A stretch of 7,916 nt of DNA from Victivallales bacterium (GCA_017963875.1 JAGCTA010000279.1:1-7916), one strand, 5' to 3'. Counted from the stretch's first letter, positions 1 through 7,423 are shown. Translations and numbers: made by a program. The notes: generated by a model from the sequence alone, not told the origin.

Positions 1-2007
1 ATCTCATGCTTCGCTGCACTGACGCATCACATCTATGTGCTTCAAGTGGTGAAGCACGACTATTACGAACAATGTGCGGCACGCCGTGTCAGAACATCCA
101 ATCCCACCATCGGCTACCGCGGACGAATCATGGATGCCAATGGCGAACTCCTTGCGGTGAACTTCACGACACAAAGCATCTATGTGGAGCCCAAGCGAAT
201 CAACCCAGAAGACCGTGACGACATCGCAAATTTCCTCGCACGCGAATTGAGAATGGACGCTAATGAAATCTCTAAAAAATTCCAACGTGTAATTGATGCC
301 CCTGTCGAGGCTCGCATCGCCTGCGAACTTTCACCAGAAAATGCCGAAATCATCTCATGCTGGAAACTGCCAGCCGTCGAAATCCGCCAGCCATTGGCTA
401 AAGACTCCTGCCACGAGTTAGTCATCTACCCAAAATCAAGCACAGAAGAAGAGTTGACGAAAACCATCGAACAACTCAGCCCATTCGTCGGCCTTTCAAT
501 GAAAGAACTGAAGAGGCAAATCAGCAAGGCTGTCAACAGGCCAAAGGAAATCGTCATCAAAAGCGATGTCGAATTCACTGCGCAACTGAAACGCGACATG
601 ATCGCCTTCAGGGAGGAACTCAAGAATAAGCACCACAAGCCGACGCCGTTCCCAGTTCGCCTGGTTGAAGGATGCAACCGCTCCTATCCGCAGGGCGAAA
701 TGCTTGCCAATCTCATCGGTTTCCTAGATGGAAACAAAAAAGGCTATTCGGGAATTGAAAAAATGTTCGACATAGAGTTGACTCCCCGACCTGGCCATGT
801 GACATACCAGCGCGACTCAAGGGGCAACCGCCTGATGTTCGAGGACTCCCAGACCGTCCCAGCACGAAACGGCGTTGACGTCTATCTGACAATTCAGGCA
901 CCAATCCAGCGCATCGCCGAGGAGGAACTCGCAAAAGCCGTCGACCAGTACAATCCAGAACGCGCTTACGCCATTATGATGAATCCAAGCACAGGAGCCA
1001 TACTTGCATTGGCCCAATATCCTTCGTTTAATCTTAACGACCGCTCGACATTCTCCGATCCGACGGGAATCCAAAACCACTGCATTACAGAAATCTTCGA
1101 GCCAGGCTCAATCATGAAATCCATTCCAGTCTCATACGCTTTGGACAAAGGGATTGTCTCGCTTGATTCAAAATACTTCTGCGAAAACGGCCGTTGGTCC
1201 TACGGAGGACGCATCCTTCGCGATACGCACAACAACCAGAATCTCACGGTTCAGGACATCATCACGGTTTCCTCAAACATCGGCACGGCAAAAGTCGCAA
1301 TGGACATGGGGCAGGAGAACCTCTACAAGGCATTCAAGGCATTCGGCTTCGGAGAAAAGACGCATATTGGCTTCATCCCAGAAGGCGGTCCAGACATCAG
1401 TTTCTCTCTGGAGACACCTGGGGCACTCAAGGCTCTGGAACGCTGGGATTATCTATCCATCACGCGTTATCCCATCGGCCAGGGAATTGCCTGCTCGCCC
1501 ATACAACTGCTTCAGGCGTATGGTGCCATTGCCAACAACGGGACAATGATGCAACCCTATATCATTGACAAAATCGTCGATGGCGATGTGGTCAAGGCAT
1601 CCGTTCCGCGCGTCAAAGGCCAGCCCCTCACGCCTGCGGGAGCGCAGAAAATCACCCAGGCGCTCATCTCAGTCGTCAACACCAAGGAAGGCACTGGAAA
1701 ACGCGCTGCAATGAAGGACTTTACGGTTGCTGGAAAGACAGGCACTGGCCAGTTGTGGACGCCTGCGCATGACGGTGTCAAAGGACACTATGAGGAAAAA
1801 CTATTCACGTCTTCCTTTGTTGGTTTCGTGCCAGCAGAAGCGCCAGAAATCGTCATGATCGTCTCCACAAAGCGTGTCAAGGCACATGGTGGAACCATCT
1901 GCGGCCCAGTTTTCAAAAACATCGCCGAACGAACATTCGATTATCTACAGATATCTCCCTCTGTCCAGCAGCAAACAACCGCCACCACCCTCAATTCTGC
2001 AAAATGA
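1..2007 (+). CDS. ftsI: Septal peptidoglycan D,D-transpeptidase FtsI (PBP3-like), 5' end outside window
   Basis: Class B penicillin-binding protein that cross-links peptide stems of septal peptidoglycan on the outer face of the inner membrane. The frame is open from base 1, so the start codon, cytoplasmic tail and most of the single membrane anchor lie upstream. The residues encoded at 1-36 are hydrophobic and run into LQVVKHDYYEQ, the typical junction after the anchor; the GTG at 37 is therefore not a real start. A pedestal region (GYRGRIMDANG, about 109-141) precedes the transpeptidase domain, which begins near 870. All three active-site motifs are present: SIMK (nucleophile Ser at 1108-1110, Lys at 1117-1119), SSN (1270-1278) and KTG (1735-1743). 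No PASTA repeats are visible at the C-terminus. The at least 668 visible codons already exceed E. coli FtsI (588 residues). The murE gene overlapping its end favours FtsI over an elongation PBP2 or SpoVD-like homologue. Confidence 0.93.
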   Translation: MSCFAALTHHIYVLQVVKHDYYEQCAARRVRTSNPTIGYRGRIMDANGELLAVNFTTQSIYVEPKRINPEDRDDIANFLARELRMDANEISKKFQRVIDAPVEARIACELSPENAEIISCWKLPAVEIRQPLAKDSCHELVIYPKSSTEEELTKTIEQLSPFVGLSMKELKRQISKAVNRPKEIVIKSDVEFTAQLKRDMIAFREELKNKHHKPTPFPVRLVEGCNRSYPQGEMLANLIGFLDGNKKGYSGIEKMFDIELTPRPGHVTYQRDSRGNRLMFEDSQTVPARNGVDVYLTIQAPIQRIAEEELAKAVDQYNPERAYAIMMNPSTGAILALAQYPSFNLNDRSTFSDPTGIQNHCITEIFEPGSIMKSIPVSYALDKGIVSLDSKYFCENGRWSYGGRILRDTHNNQNLTVQDIITVSSNIGTAKVAMDMGQENLYKAFKAFGFGEKTHIGFIPEGGPDISFSLETPGALKALERWDYLSITRYPIGQGIACSPIQLLQAYGAIANNGTMMQPYIIDKIVDGDVVKASVPRVKGQPLTPAGAQKITQALISVVNTKEGTGKRAAMKDFTVAGKTGTGQLWTPAHDGVKGHYEEKLFTSSFVGFVPAEAPEIVMIVSTKRVKAHGGTICGPVFKNIAERTFDYLQISPSVQQQTTATTLNSAK

Positions 2008-3500
2008 ACCCTGAACTGACACTCAAAGACTATGCTGATGCCCTCGGCGAACTGCTTGTGTCCCAACACGGCAGTCTGGACACGGTCATTTTGTCTGCGA
2101 CTGATGACTCCAGAAAGGTCGCGCAAGGTTCCCTTTTCTGCGCAATCAAAGGAGAAAGATTTGACGGTCACGCCTTCATTCCGCAAGCAGTCGCACAAGG
2201 CGCCGTCGCCATCGTCCTGAATGAAATACCAGATGACCTCCCTGCGTCGCTGCCTTACCTGCAAGTATCGGACAGTTACCGTGCGGCAGGCATCGTTGCG
2301 GAACTTGCGGCAGGCAAGCCCGCACAGCATTTCAAGGTGATTGCCGTCACTGGAACAAACGGCAAGACGACAACTGCCTACCTCCTCCGAGAGGTCTTCA
2401 GAACCGCAGGTTTTCCAACCGCAATGATCGGCACTGTGGAATACGATTTGGGAAATGGAGAAAAAATCGCTGCAGACCGCACAACTCCAACTCCTTTTTT
2501 CTTGCAAAATTTGTTTACTGAAGTATATAATAATAATGTCTGTTATTGTGTTATGGAAATGTCAAGCCACGCAATCGTCCAGCAACGACTGGGCACAATC
2601 AAGGTTGACGGAGCCATTTTCACAAATCTGACACAAGACCATCTTGATTTCCACAAGACGCTCGAAAACTACTATCAGGCAAAAAAACTGCTCTTTACCA
2701 GACACCTTAAACCTGACGCCCCAGTTGTCATCAATGCCGACGACCCTTTCGGCCAACGGCTTGCTGATGAACTCACTCATAACCTGGCGGGGGTTGATGT
2801 CATCAGTTTCAGTCTAAAAAACCTCTGCACACCCGTTTGTGTGTATGTGAAGGACCTGAAACTCAGTTCCAAAGGGACGGAATGTGCTTTGTCCTTTCCC
2901 GATGGAAACTGGTTAATGACATCCCCTCTTGCTGGATTATATAATGGCTACAATTTAGCCGGGGTCGCCATCCTCGCTCACGCTTTGGGAATGCCCTACC
3001 CCACCGTGAAGCAGGCTCTGGCGACCTGCCTTGGAGCCCCAGGACGACTTCAAAAAGTCACGTCCTCTCATCATAAATTCACAGTTTTCATCGATTATGC
3101 CCATACCCCAGATGCGCTAAGCAATGTCATTGACACTGTTCGCGACATCACATTGGGGCGCGTCATTGTTGTTTTTGGATGCGGGGGCGACCGTGACAGG
3201 ACAAAACGACCTGTCATGGGAAAGATAGTCGCAGACAAGGCAGATGTCTGCATCATCACCAGTGACAATCCACGAACGGAATCCCCCGATGCCATTATCA
3301 GCGATATTCTTGCTGGAATGCCCAAAGATAAGGTTATCATCGTCGATGCGGACCGTAGAGCAGCCATTCGCCATGCAATCCAGACGGCAAAGCCAGGAGA
3401 TTCCATCATTATAGCTGTCAAGGGGCATGAGGACTATCAGGAAATCAACGTTGTCAAACACCACTTCTCAGACTACGAATGCGTTCAGGCACTTCTTTGA
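2004..3500 (+). CDS. murE: UDP-N-acetylmuramoyl-L-alanyl-D-glutamate--2,6-diaminopimelate ligase MurE
   Basis: Cytoplasmic ATP-dependent Mur ligase that adds the third residue of the peptidoglycan stem peptide to UDP-MurNAc-L-Ala-D-Glu. The 498-residue protein has the usual three domains: an N-terminal UDP-substrate domain with DSRKVAQGSLFCAIKG, a central ATPase domain and a C-terminal domain. Visible motifs are the P-loop TGTNGKTTT (residues 116-124), MSSHA (186-190), the NLTQDHLDFH segment, and AKK with Lys227 as the probable carbamylated lysine. APGRLQ, DYAHTPDAL and GCGGDRDRTKRP follow. DNPR at 421-424 is the signature of enzymes accepting meso-diaminopimelate rather than lysine. The start is fixed by the family-typical N-terminus and by the ATGA overlap with the ftsI stop. 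No Shine-Dalgarno sequence precedes it, so translation is probably coupled to ftsI. Downstream, murF is absent, unlike common dcw clusters. Codons 163-183 are unusually AT-rich. Confidence 0.96.
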   Translation: MNPELTLKDYADALGELLVSQHGSLDTVILSATDDSRKVAQGSLFCAIKGERFDGHAFIPQAVAQGAVAIVLNEIPDDLPASLPYLQVSDSYRAAGIVAELAAGKPAQHFKVIAVTGTNGKTTTAYLLREVFRTAGFPTAMIGTVEYDLGNGEKIAADRTTPTPFFLQNLFTEVYNNNVCYCVMEMSSHAIVQQRLGTIKVDGAIFTNLTQDHLDFHKTLENYYQAKKLLFTRHLKPDAPVVINADDPFGQRLADELTHNLAGVDVISFSLKNLCTPVCVYVKDLKLSSKGTECALSFPDGNWLMTSPLAGLYNGYNLAGVAILAHALGMPYPTVKQALATCLGAPGRLQKVTSSHHKFTVFIDYAHTPDALSNVIDTVRDITLGRVIVVFGCGGDRDRTKRPVMGKIVADKADVCIITSDNPRTESPDAIISDILAGMPKDKVIIVDADRRAAIRHAIQTAKPGDSIIIAVKGHEDYQEINVVKHHFSDYECVQALL

Positions 3501-3578
3501 GCGTATTCCCGAAGATTTCTGACATCATTTTTGCCTTTCCACTATGGTATCAATTGTTTCAACGCAGTCTATTTGTGC

Positions 3579-3606
3579 TTGAAGAAACTCAATATTCATG
3601 TATAGT
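3579..3606 (+). promoter_or_regulatory. Candidate sigma-70-type promoter of the symporter operon
   Basis: TTGAAG (3579-3584) and TATAGT (3601-3606) resemble the -35 and -10 hexamers, with a 16-base spacer. Four of six and five of six positions match the consensus. Transcription would start near 3613, about 55 bases before the symporter start codon. The 168-base gap after murE is clearly AT-rich relative to the genes, and I see no convincing terminator hairpin after murE, so some read-through from ftsI-murE is possible. The promoter is predicted from sequence only. Confidence 0.4.
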
Positions 3607-3614
3607 TTATATCT

Positions 3615-3633
3615 GATTCTGAATTGAATCAAT
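3615..3633. promoter_or_regulatory. Small overlapping dyads in the symporter leader, possible operator
   Basis: Two overlapping inverted repeats sit just after the predicted transcription start: GATTC-6 bases-GAATC (3615-3630) and the perfect ATTGA-A-TCAAT (3623-3633). The position suits a repressor site, but repeats this short arise by chance in AT-rich DNA, and no regulator gene is adjacent. Confidence 0.22.
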
Positions 3634-3657
3634 ATATTTTATACCTAAATTCCACCA

Positions 3658-3663
3658 AAGGAG
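3658..3663 (+). promoter_or_regulatory. Ribosome binding site setting the symporter start at 3669
   Basis: AAGGAG lies five bases before the ATG at 3669. An in-frame TTG at 3624 would add 15 residues upstream but has no such site, and it would place polar residues before the hydrophobic N-terminus. The ATG at 3669 is therefore preferred. Confidence 0.8.
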
Positions 3664-3668
3664 TCTCC

Positions 3669-5249
3669 ATGGATCTGTTGTTGAATATTGTCCAGTCGAT
3701 TAACTCGTATCTGTCCGATTATATCCTTATCACGCTTCTCATCGGCACAGGCATCCTCTTCACCATCCGCACGCGTTTTGTCCAGATTCGCTGCTTCCGT
3801 GAAGGTCTCAGGCATGTCTTCGGAAAGTTCTCGCTGAATGGCGGGAAACAGGACAGCGGACTGAATTCATTCCAGGCATTGACGACGGCAGTTGCGGCAC
3901 AGGTTGGAACAGGCAATATCGTCGGAGCATCTGGCGCAATTCTGACTGGCGGCCCAGGCGCTATCTTCTGGATGTGGATCATCGCCTTCCTGGGCATGGC
4001 GACAATCTACGCGGAAGCAGTCCTCGCCATTGAAACTCGCATCAAGACACCTGACGGAGGAATCCAAGGCGGTCCTGTCTATTACATCAAGCGGGCGTTT
4101 CCAAATGGTTTCGGCTCATTCCTCTCAGGTTTCTTTGCCATCGCATGTGTCCTCTCGCTTGGCTTTATCGGATGCATGGTCCAGGCGAACTCCATTGGTG
4201 AAACCTGCAACAACGCCTTCGGCATTCCAACGACAACCATCGGCGTGGTGCTGGTCATTTTTGCCGCCATCATCTTCCTTGGAGGTGTTTCGCGACTGGG
4301 CACGGTCACGGAAAAACTCGTCCCCGTCATGGCAATCCTGTATCTCCTCGGCGGCCTGCTCGTGCTGAGCGTCCGTATCAATTTCCTTCCTGAGACAATT
4401 GCCATGATCTTCAAATACGCTTTCACGCCAAGCGCATTGATTGGCGGCGGAGTCGGCGCAGCCCTGAAAATCGCCATCAGCCAAGGTGCCAAACGTGGCC
4501 TTTTCTCCAATGAAGCAGGTATGGGTTCGACACCGCATGCACACGCGCTTGCCAATGTCAAGTCGCCGCACGAGCAAGGCGTCGTGGCTATGATAGGCGT
4601 TTTCATTGACACATTCGTCGTCCTCACAATGACCGCACTGATTGTCATTTCCACACTCTACACGGGAAATGGACCGCTCGCACACGCGACTGGCGATACA
4701 TGGGAAGAACAATTGGCAAGTTCAGGACTCACAAAGACAAACCTCGTCCAAAGGGCTTTTGAAAGCATCCTCGACAAGAATGTCCGCCCAACTACCACAG
4801 TCACACTGCCAGATGGAACCGTGCGCCAAGGCACACATGTAACCGTAACGACAATCCGCACGGTCACCCATATCAGCGCTGACAACAAAGTCACCTCCGA
4901 CACGACAACGGAAACAAAGACAGAAGATCCAAATGAACTTGAGGCACGCGGCGTGACATGCGGAAACATTTTTGTCGCAATCTGCCTTTTCTTCTTTGCG
5001 TTTTCGACGATTTTGAGTTGGAATTATTTTGGCAGAATCAATTTCCACTATCTATTCGGCGCAAAGGCGATGATCGTTTATTCCATTCTTGCCATTTGCT
5101 TCATCTTCATGGGTACAGTCATGAAAAATGACCTTGTCTGGGAACTCCAAGATATGTTCAACCAATTGATGGTCCTACCCAACGTCCTTGCGCTCCTAAC
5201 GCTTTCTGGCATCGTTGCCGCATCCGCAAAGAAGAAAACACAAGAGTAA
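3669..5249 (+). CDS. Alanine/glycine:cation symporter, AGCS family (AlsT-like), with loop insertion
   Basis: Inner-membrane secondary transporter that takes up alanine or glycine (some members also D-alanine) with Na+ or H+. The 526-residue protein shows the family signatures clearly: QVGTGNI (residues 78-84), GGPGAIFWMW, GGPVYYIK (134-141) and RGLFSNEAGMGSTPHAHA with Ser280-Ser287. FAFSTILSW and the C-terminal LPNVLALLTLS follow. About ten or eleven membrane segments can be seen by eye, consistent with the LeuT-like fold of the family. The odd part is residues about 368-427, a polar, Thr- and Val-rich stretch between LVQRAFESI and GVTCGNIFVAI, where relatives usually have only a few residues. 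No frameshift is involved; the frame and both flanks are intact. The gene is followed 12 bases later by the metallo-hydrolase gene, suggesting co-transcription. The exact amino acid and coupling ion cannot be read from the sequence. Confidence 0.94.
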   Translation: MDLLLNIVQSINSYLSDYILITLLIGTGILFTIRTRFVQIRCFREGLRHVFGKFSLNGGKQDSGLNSFQALTTAVAAQVGTGNIVGASGAILTGGPGAIFWMWIIAFLGMATIYAEAVLAIETRIKTPDGGIQGGPVYYIKRAFPNGFGSFLSGFFAIACVLSLGFIGCMVQANSIGETCNNAFGIPTTTIGVVLVIFAAIIFLGGVSRLGTVTEKLVPVMAILYLLGGLLVLSVRINFLPETIAMIFKYAFTPSALIGGGVGAALKIAISQGAKRGLFSNEAGMGSTPHAHALANVKSPHEQGVVAMIGVFIDTFVVLTMTALIVISTLYTGNGPLAHATGDTWEEQLASSGLTKTNLVQRAFESILDKNVRPTTTVTLPDGTVRQGTHVTVTTIRTVTHISADNKVTSDTTTETKTEDPNELEARGVTCGNIFVAICLFFFAFSTILSWNYFGRINFHYLFGAKAMIVYSILAICFIFMGTVMKNDLVWELQDMFNQLMVLPNVLALLTLSGIVAASAKKKTQE

Positions 5250-5261
5250 AGGGACACATAT

Positions 5262-6047
5262 ATGAAACTGCATTTTCTTGGAACTGGCGCCGCCGATTGG
5301 CCAGACCCTGGGCAAAACGTCGGATACGGCAGAATGCTCTCAAGCATGGTGGTCAATGAGTCGCTGATGATTGACTGCGGGTCCATGACCATTGAGGCAA
5401 TTGATGAGTTCAATATCGATGTCGATAAACTGCGGCATGTCGTCATCAGCCATCCGCATGGTGATCACTTCAAAATGTCCCAACTCTGTGAAATTGCGAC
5501 GCGGCGCGACCATGCCCTGCCTGCCCTGAAAGTGTTTGTCAACAGGAAGGCGATTGAACGCAGTCCGATTCCGTCGGAACTCATTGGTCGCATTGAACTC
5601 ATTGGCTATGAGCCATGGGATGTATTCAAGTGCGATGACGTCAGCGTGACCACCATGCCCGCCAATCATGAACTGGAGATAAAAGGCGAACTGGCGGCGC
5701 ATCTCTATTTTGAGTTCCCCGACGGCAAGACTTTGTTCTACGCCCTTGACGGCGCATGGTTTGTGCCTGACACATGGCGTTTTCTGCAAAAGCACCGCAT
5801 GGATGTCATCATCTGGGAACTCACCTGCGGTTCACTCGCGGACTGGCGCCTCTGGGCGCATTGCAATCTGGGGATGGTCAAACTGATGACGGATGCGTTC
5901 AGGTTCGACGGTTCCATCCACGACCATACGGTCATGTTCTGTTCGCATCTCGCCCGCACCCTTTGCCCTCCACAGGATATTTATGAGCGCGAATTACGCA
6001 CAAACGGCTATATCCTGGCACATGACGGCCTCGTCTGGGAAGACTAG
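5262..6047 (+). CDS. Metallo-beta-lactamase-fold hydrolase (PhnP-like group), substrate unknown
   Basis: Predicted cytoplasmic metal-dependent hydrolase of 261 residues; no signal peptide is visible. The N-terminus MKLHFLGTGAADWPDP matches the first strand and loop of PhnP/RNase Z-like members. The full two-metal ligand set can be traced: HPHGDH at 64-69 (His64, His66, Asp68, His69), His136 in the ANHE segment, Asp163 in ALDGAW and His229 in CSHLA. PhnP, a cyclic phosphate phosphodiesterase, has a similar length (252 residues), but no phn genes are nearby, so that activity should not be assumed. The ATG at 5262 is preceded by AAGGGA with a seven-base gap and lies 12 bases after the symporter stop, so the two genes probably form an operon. 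The family call is firm; the substrate is not. Confidence 0.87.
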   Translation: MKLHFLGTGAADWPDPGQNVGYGRMLSSMVVNESLMIDCGSMTIEAIDEFNIDVDKLRHVVISHPHGDHFKMSQLCEIATRRDHALPALKVFVNRKAIERSPIPSELIGRIELIGYEPWDVFKCDDVSVTTMPANHELEIKGELAAHLYFEFPDGKTLFYALDGAWFVPDTWRFLQKHRMDVIIWELTCGSLADWRLWAHCNLGMVKLMTDAFRFDGSIHDHTVMFCSHLARTLCPPQDIYERELRTNGYILAHDGLVWED

Positions 6048-6143
6048 TGGTTCCGTAGATAGTGTGTGCCCTGCGTGGAGCGCGGGGGGAAGCCTAACAC
6101 CCTCTGTCAGCAAGCCATGAGCCACTGAAAAGGGAGACACAGA
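6045..6143 (+). other. Potentially folded segment after the hydrolase gene (possible 3' UTR or small RNA)
   Basis: Several complementary pieces nest here when read as + strand RNA. AGTGGTTC (6046-6053) pairs with GAGCCACT (6119-6126) over eight pairs including one G-U. Inside it, CCCTGCG (6069-6075) pairs with CGCGGGG (6081-6087) over seven pairs with a five-base loop. GTGT (6062-6065) could pair with ACAC (6097-6100). An alternative pairing joins 6063-6072 to 6131-6141. The segment overlaps the stop codon of the hydrolase gene, has no open frame that looks real, and matches no RNA family I can name with confidence. It may be no more than a structured 3' end. Confidence 0.22.
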
Positions 6144-6156
6144 ATACAAAACTCAA

Positions 6157-6191
6157 AAGGCCACCGTGGACGATTATCCAACGGTGGCCTT
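6157..6191. terminator. Hairpin terminator between convergent genes, chiefly for the leftward gene
   Basis: AAGGCCACCGT (6157-6167) and ACGGTGGCCTT (6181-6191) form a perfect 11-pair stem around a 13-base loop. Read on the - strand the stem is followed by TTTTGAGTTTT, a fair U-rich tail, and lies about 36 bases past the stop of the secreted-protein gene. On the + strand the following bases (GTAATT) are less U-rich, so it would end the rightward operon less efficiently. Confidence 0.75.
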
Positions 6192-6227
6192 GTAATTAGC
6201 CTGATATCAGCAATTCATTTCTGCGAA

Positions 6228-7355
6228 TCAATCATCATCGCCATCATCATCCTTGGCGGCTTCAAATTCCTTCTTCTGCTGTGCGATAACCGCCTTGATA
6301 TCCTCTTCGCTAAGAACGACGGAAATACCGAAGACATTGCCGTTTGCCGCACCCTTGATGGTCTGGAGCAGAGGCAGCGAACCGCCAAACGACTCGTTGA
6401 TGGAAGGCGTGAACATGTTGACCATCATCATCAGTTGTGCATCCCAAATCTGCGCCTTGACTGCCGCCGCTTCCTTGTCATCATTGAGATAGACATTGAA
6501 ACTGATATTCATCTTGTCATTCGTCGTCACGACAAGCGCCAACCCCTTCGCCTTTGAGAGCATTCCCCAGGCGGGAGTATCCTCACCACCACCCAATTGA
6601 CCAATCTGCGCAGCCAGTTCAGGCATCATCTTGACGGCTACAAAAGATTCTTCCTTGATGGATGAGAAGAAAGCGTCAAGCGCAGGTGTCGCAGCGGCTT
6701 TTGCACGGTCCAGGGCGGCTTTCGCGGAGGCTTCCGTGGCGAACAATACCAAACTCGGATTGATAACAGCCAGTGTCAGTTTACGGAAGGCATTTGGAAT
6801 ATCGTCGTCCTTGAGTTCGATTGTCACCGTGGGCGTTGTGCCATACACGCCGACGCCAATGGAATAACTGTCCTTCGCATCATCGCCCAGCGCATTGAAG
6901 AACTCGCCGATAGCCGCTGGAAGATTTGCAGGTGATATGGCCATCGGCTTGGTGAGTTCAGCAGCAAAAGCCATGTCTATTTTGCCGTAGTCAGGCTCAA
7001 CGCCTTTGGGGCTGAAATTGTTGAAAGCCAAACTGAAGACAGCGGTTTTGATGCAGTTTTCATCCTTGTTGAATCCCAATGCGGCATACAGTTTCTCCGC
7101 AGCCACCTTGAGTTTCTCCACATTGACATCATCGTCATCTTCCGCCGCCTTTTTCTTGAACCATTCTTCTTGTTCCATACTCTTGAAAAGAGCCTGAGCC
7201 TTCTTTGTAAACTCTTTTTGGAAGATGGCATCCGCATTGGAATAAGCCACAATATCCGCATTAGGAACAATGGCGATAGACGCCTTGCCAAATCCCTGGG
7301 CCATGACCATCAAGGCAGAAAACAACACCGTCAATGACAACAATACTTTTTTCAT
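6228..7355 (-). CDS. Secreted protein of unknown function with acidic C-terminus
   Basis: I do not recognise this 375-residue protein as a named family. Residues 1-19 (MKKVLLSLTVLFSALMVMA) form a clear Sec signal peptide with likely cleavage after Ala19. There is no lipobox cysteine and no later membrane helix, so the mature protein should be periplasmic or secreted. The mature part begins with SIAIVPNADIVAYSNAD. Its style, alternating beta strands with Ala-rich helices and a segment ending in VLSEEDIKAVI, recalls the large DUF3352-like secreted proteins; that likeness is only an impression. Acidic patches occur at Asp73-76 and at the C-terminus (DDDGDDD), which might bind cations. There is a single cysteine (101) and no catalytic motif is evident. 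The start at 7355 is chosen over the frame's earlier codon at 7388 because it opens the signal peptide and has an AGGAGA site. It lies 175 bases downstream of the carboxypeptidase gene and ends at a strong hairpin. Confidence 0.85.
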   Translation of the reverse strand: MKKVLLSLTVLFSALMVMAQGFGKASIAIVPNADIVAYSNADAIFQKEFTKKAQALFKSMEQEEWFKKKAAEDDDDVNVEKLKVAAEKLYAALGFNKDENCIKTAVFSLAFNNFSPKGVEPDYGKIDMAFAAELTKPMAISPANLPAAIGEFFNALGDDAKDSYSIGVGVYGTTPTVTIELKDDDIPNAFRKLTLAVINPSLVLFATEASAKAALDRAKAAATPALDAFFSSIKEESFVAVKMMPELAAQIGQLGGGEDTPAWGMLSKAKGLALVVTTNDKMNISFNVYLNDDKEAAAVKAQIWDAQLMMMVNMFTPSINESFGGSLPLLQTIKGAANGNVFGISVVLSEEDIKAVIAQQKKEFEAAKDDDGDDD

Positions 7356-7360
7356 CCAAG

Positions 7361-7366
7361 TCTCCT
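7361..7366 (-). promoter_or_regulatory. Ribosome binding site setting the secreted-protein start at 7355
   Basis: Read on the - strand, AGGAGA lies five bases before the ATG at 7355-7353. The earlier in-frame start at 7388 would add eleven residues in front of the signal peptide and has no such site. Confidence 0.8.
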
Positions 7367-7423
7367 GAATTTTACTTGTTAAAACCATGGAAAATCATTC
7401 CACCATTCATTTGAAATCAATTT

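Noticed and set aside
37..2007. GTG at 37 as the start of the ftsI gene
   Set aside because: The frame is open to base 1 and encodes the end of a membrane anchor; a start at 37 would remove it, and no ribosome binding site precedes it.
3501..3560. Terminator after murE
   Set aside because: Only a four-pair stem (CTTC/GAAG) can be drawn, overlapping the stop codon, and no T-run follows directly.
3624..3668. Upstream TTG start for the symporter
   Set aside because: It has no ribosome binding site, while ATG 3669 has a strong one and gives a family-typical N-terminus.
4082..4712. Long open frames on the opposite strand of the symporter gene
   Set aside because: They are antisense shadows of a well-supported coding region, with compositions unlike real proteins and no start signals.
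6045..6143. Cobalamin riboswitch
   Set aside because: GGTTCC, GCCACTG and GGAGAC occur, but the full B12 box and the CCCGC/CTGTAA core are missing, and no + strand gene follows.
6045..6200. 6S RNA or SRP RNA gene
   Set aside because: The segment is too short, lacks the long closing stem and central bubble of 6S RNA, and has no GGAAGGAAGCAGC-like SRP tetraloop region.
6228..6260. Trinucleotide repeat (ATC/CAT) as a simple-sequence element
   Set aside because: It is explained by the run of aspartate codons at the C-terminus of the secreted protein.
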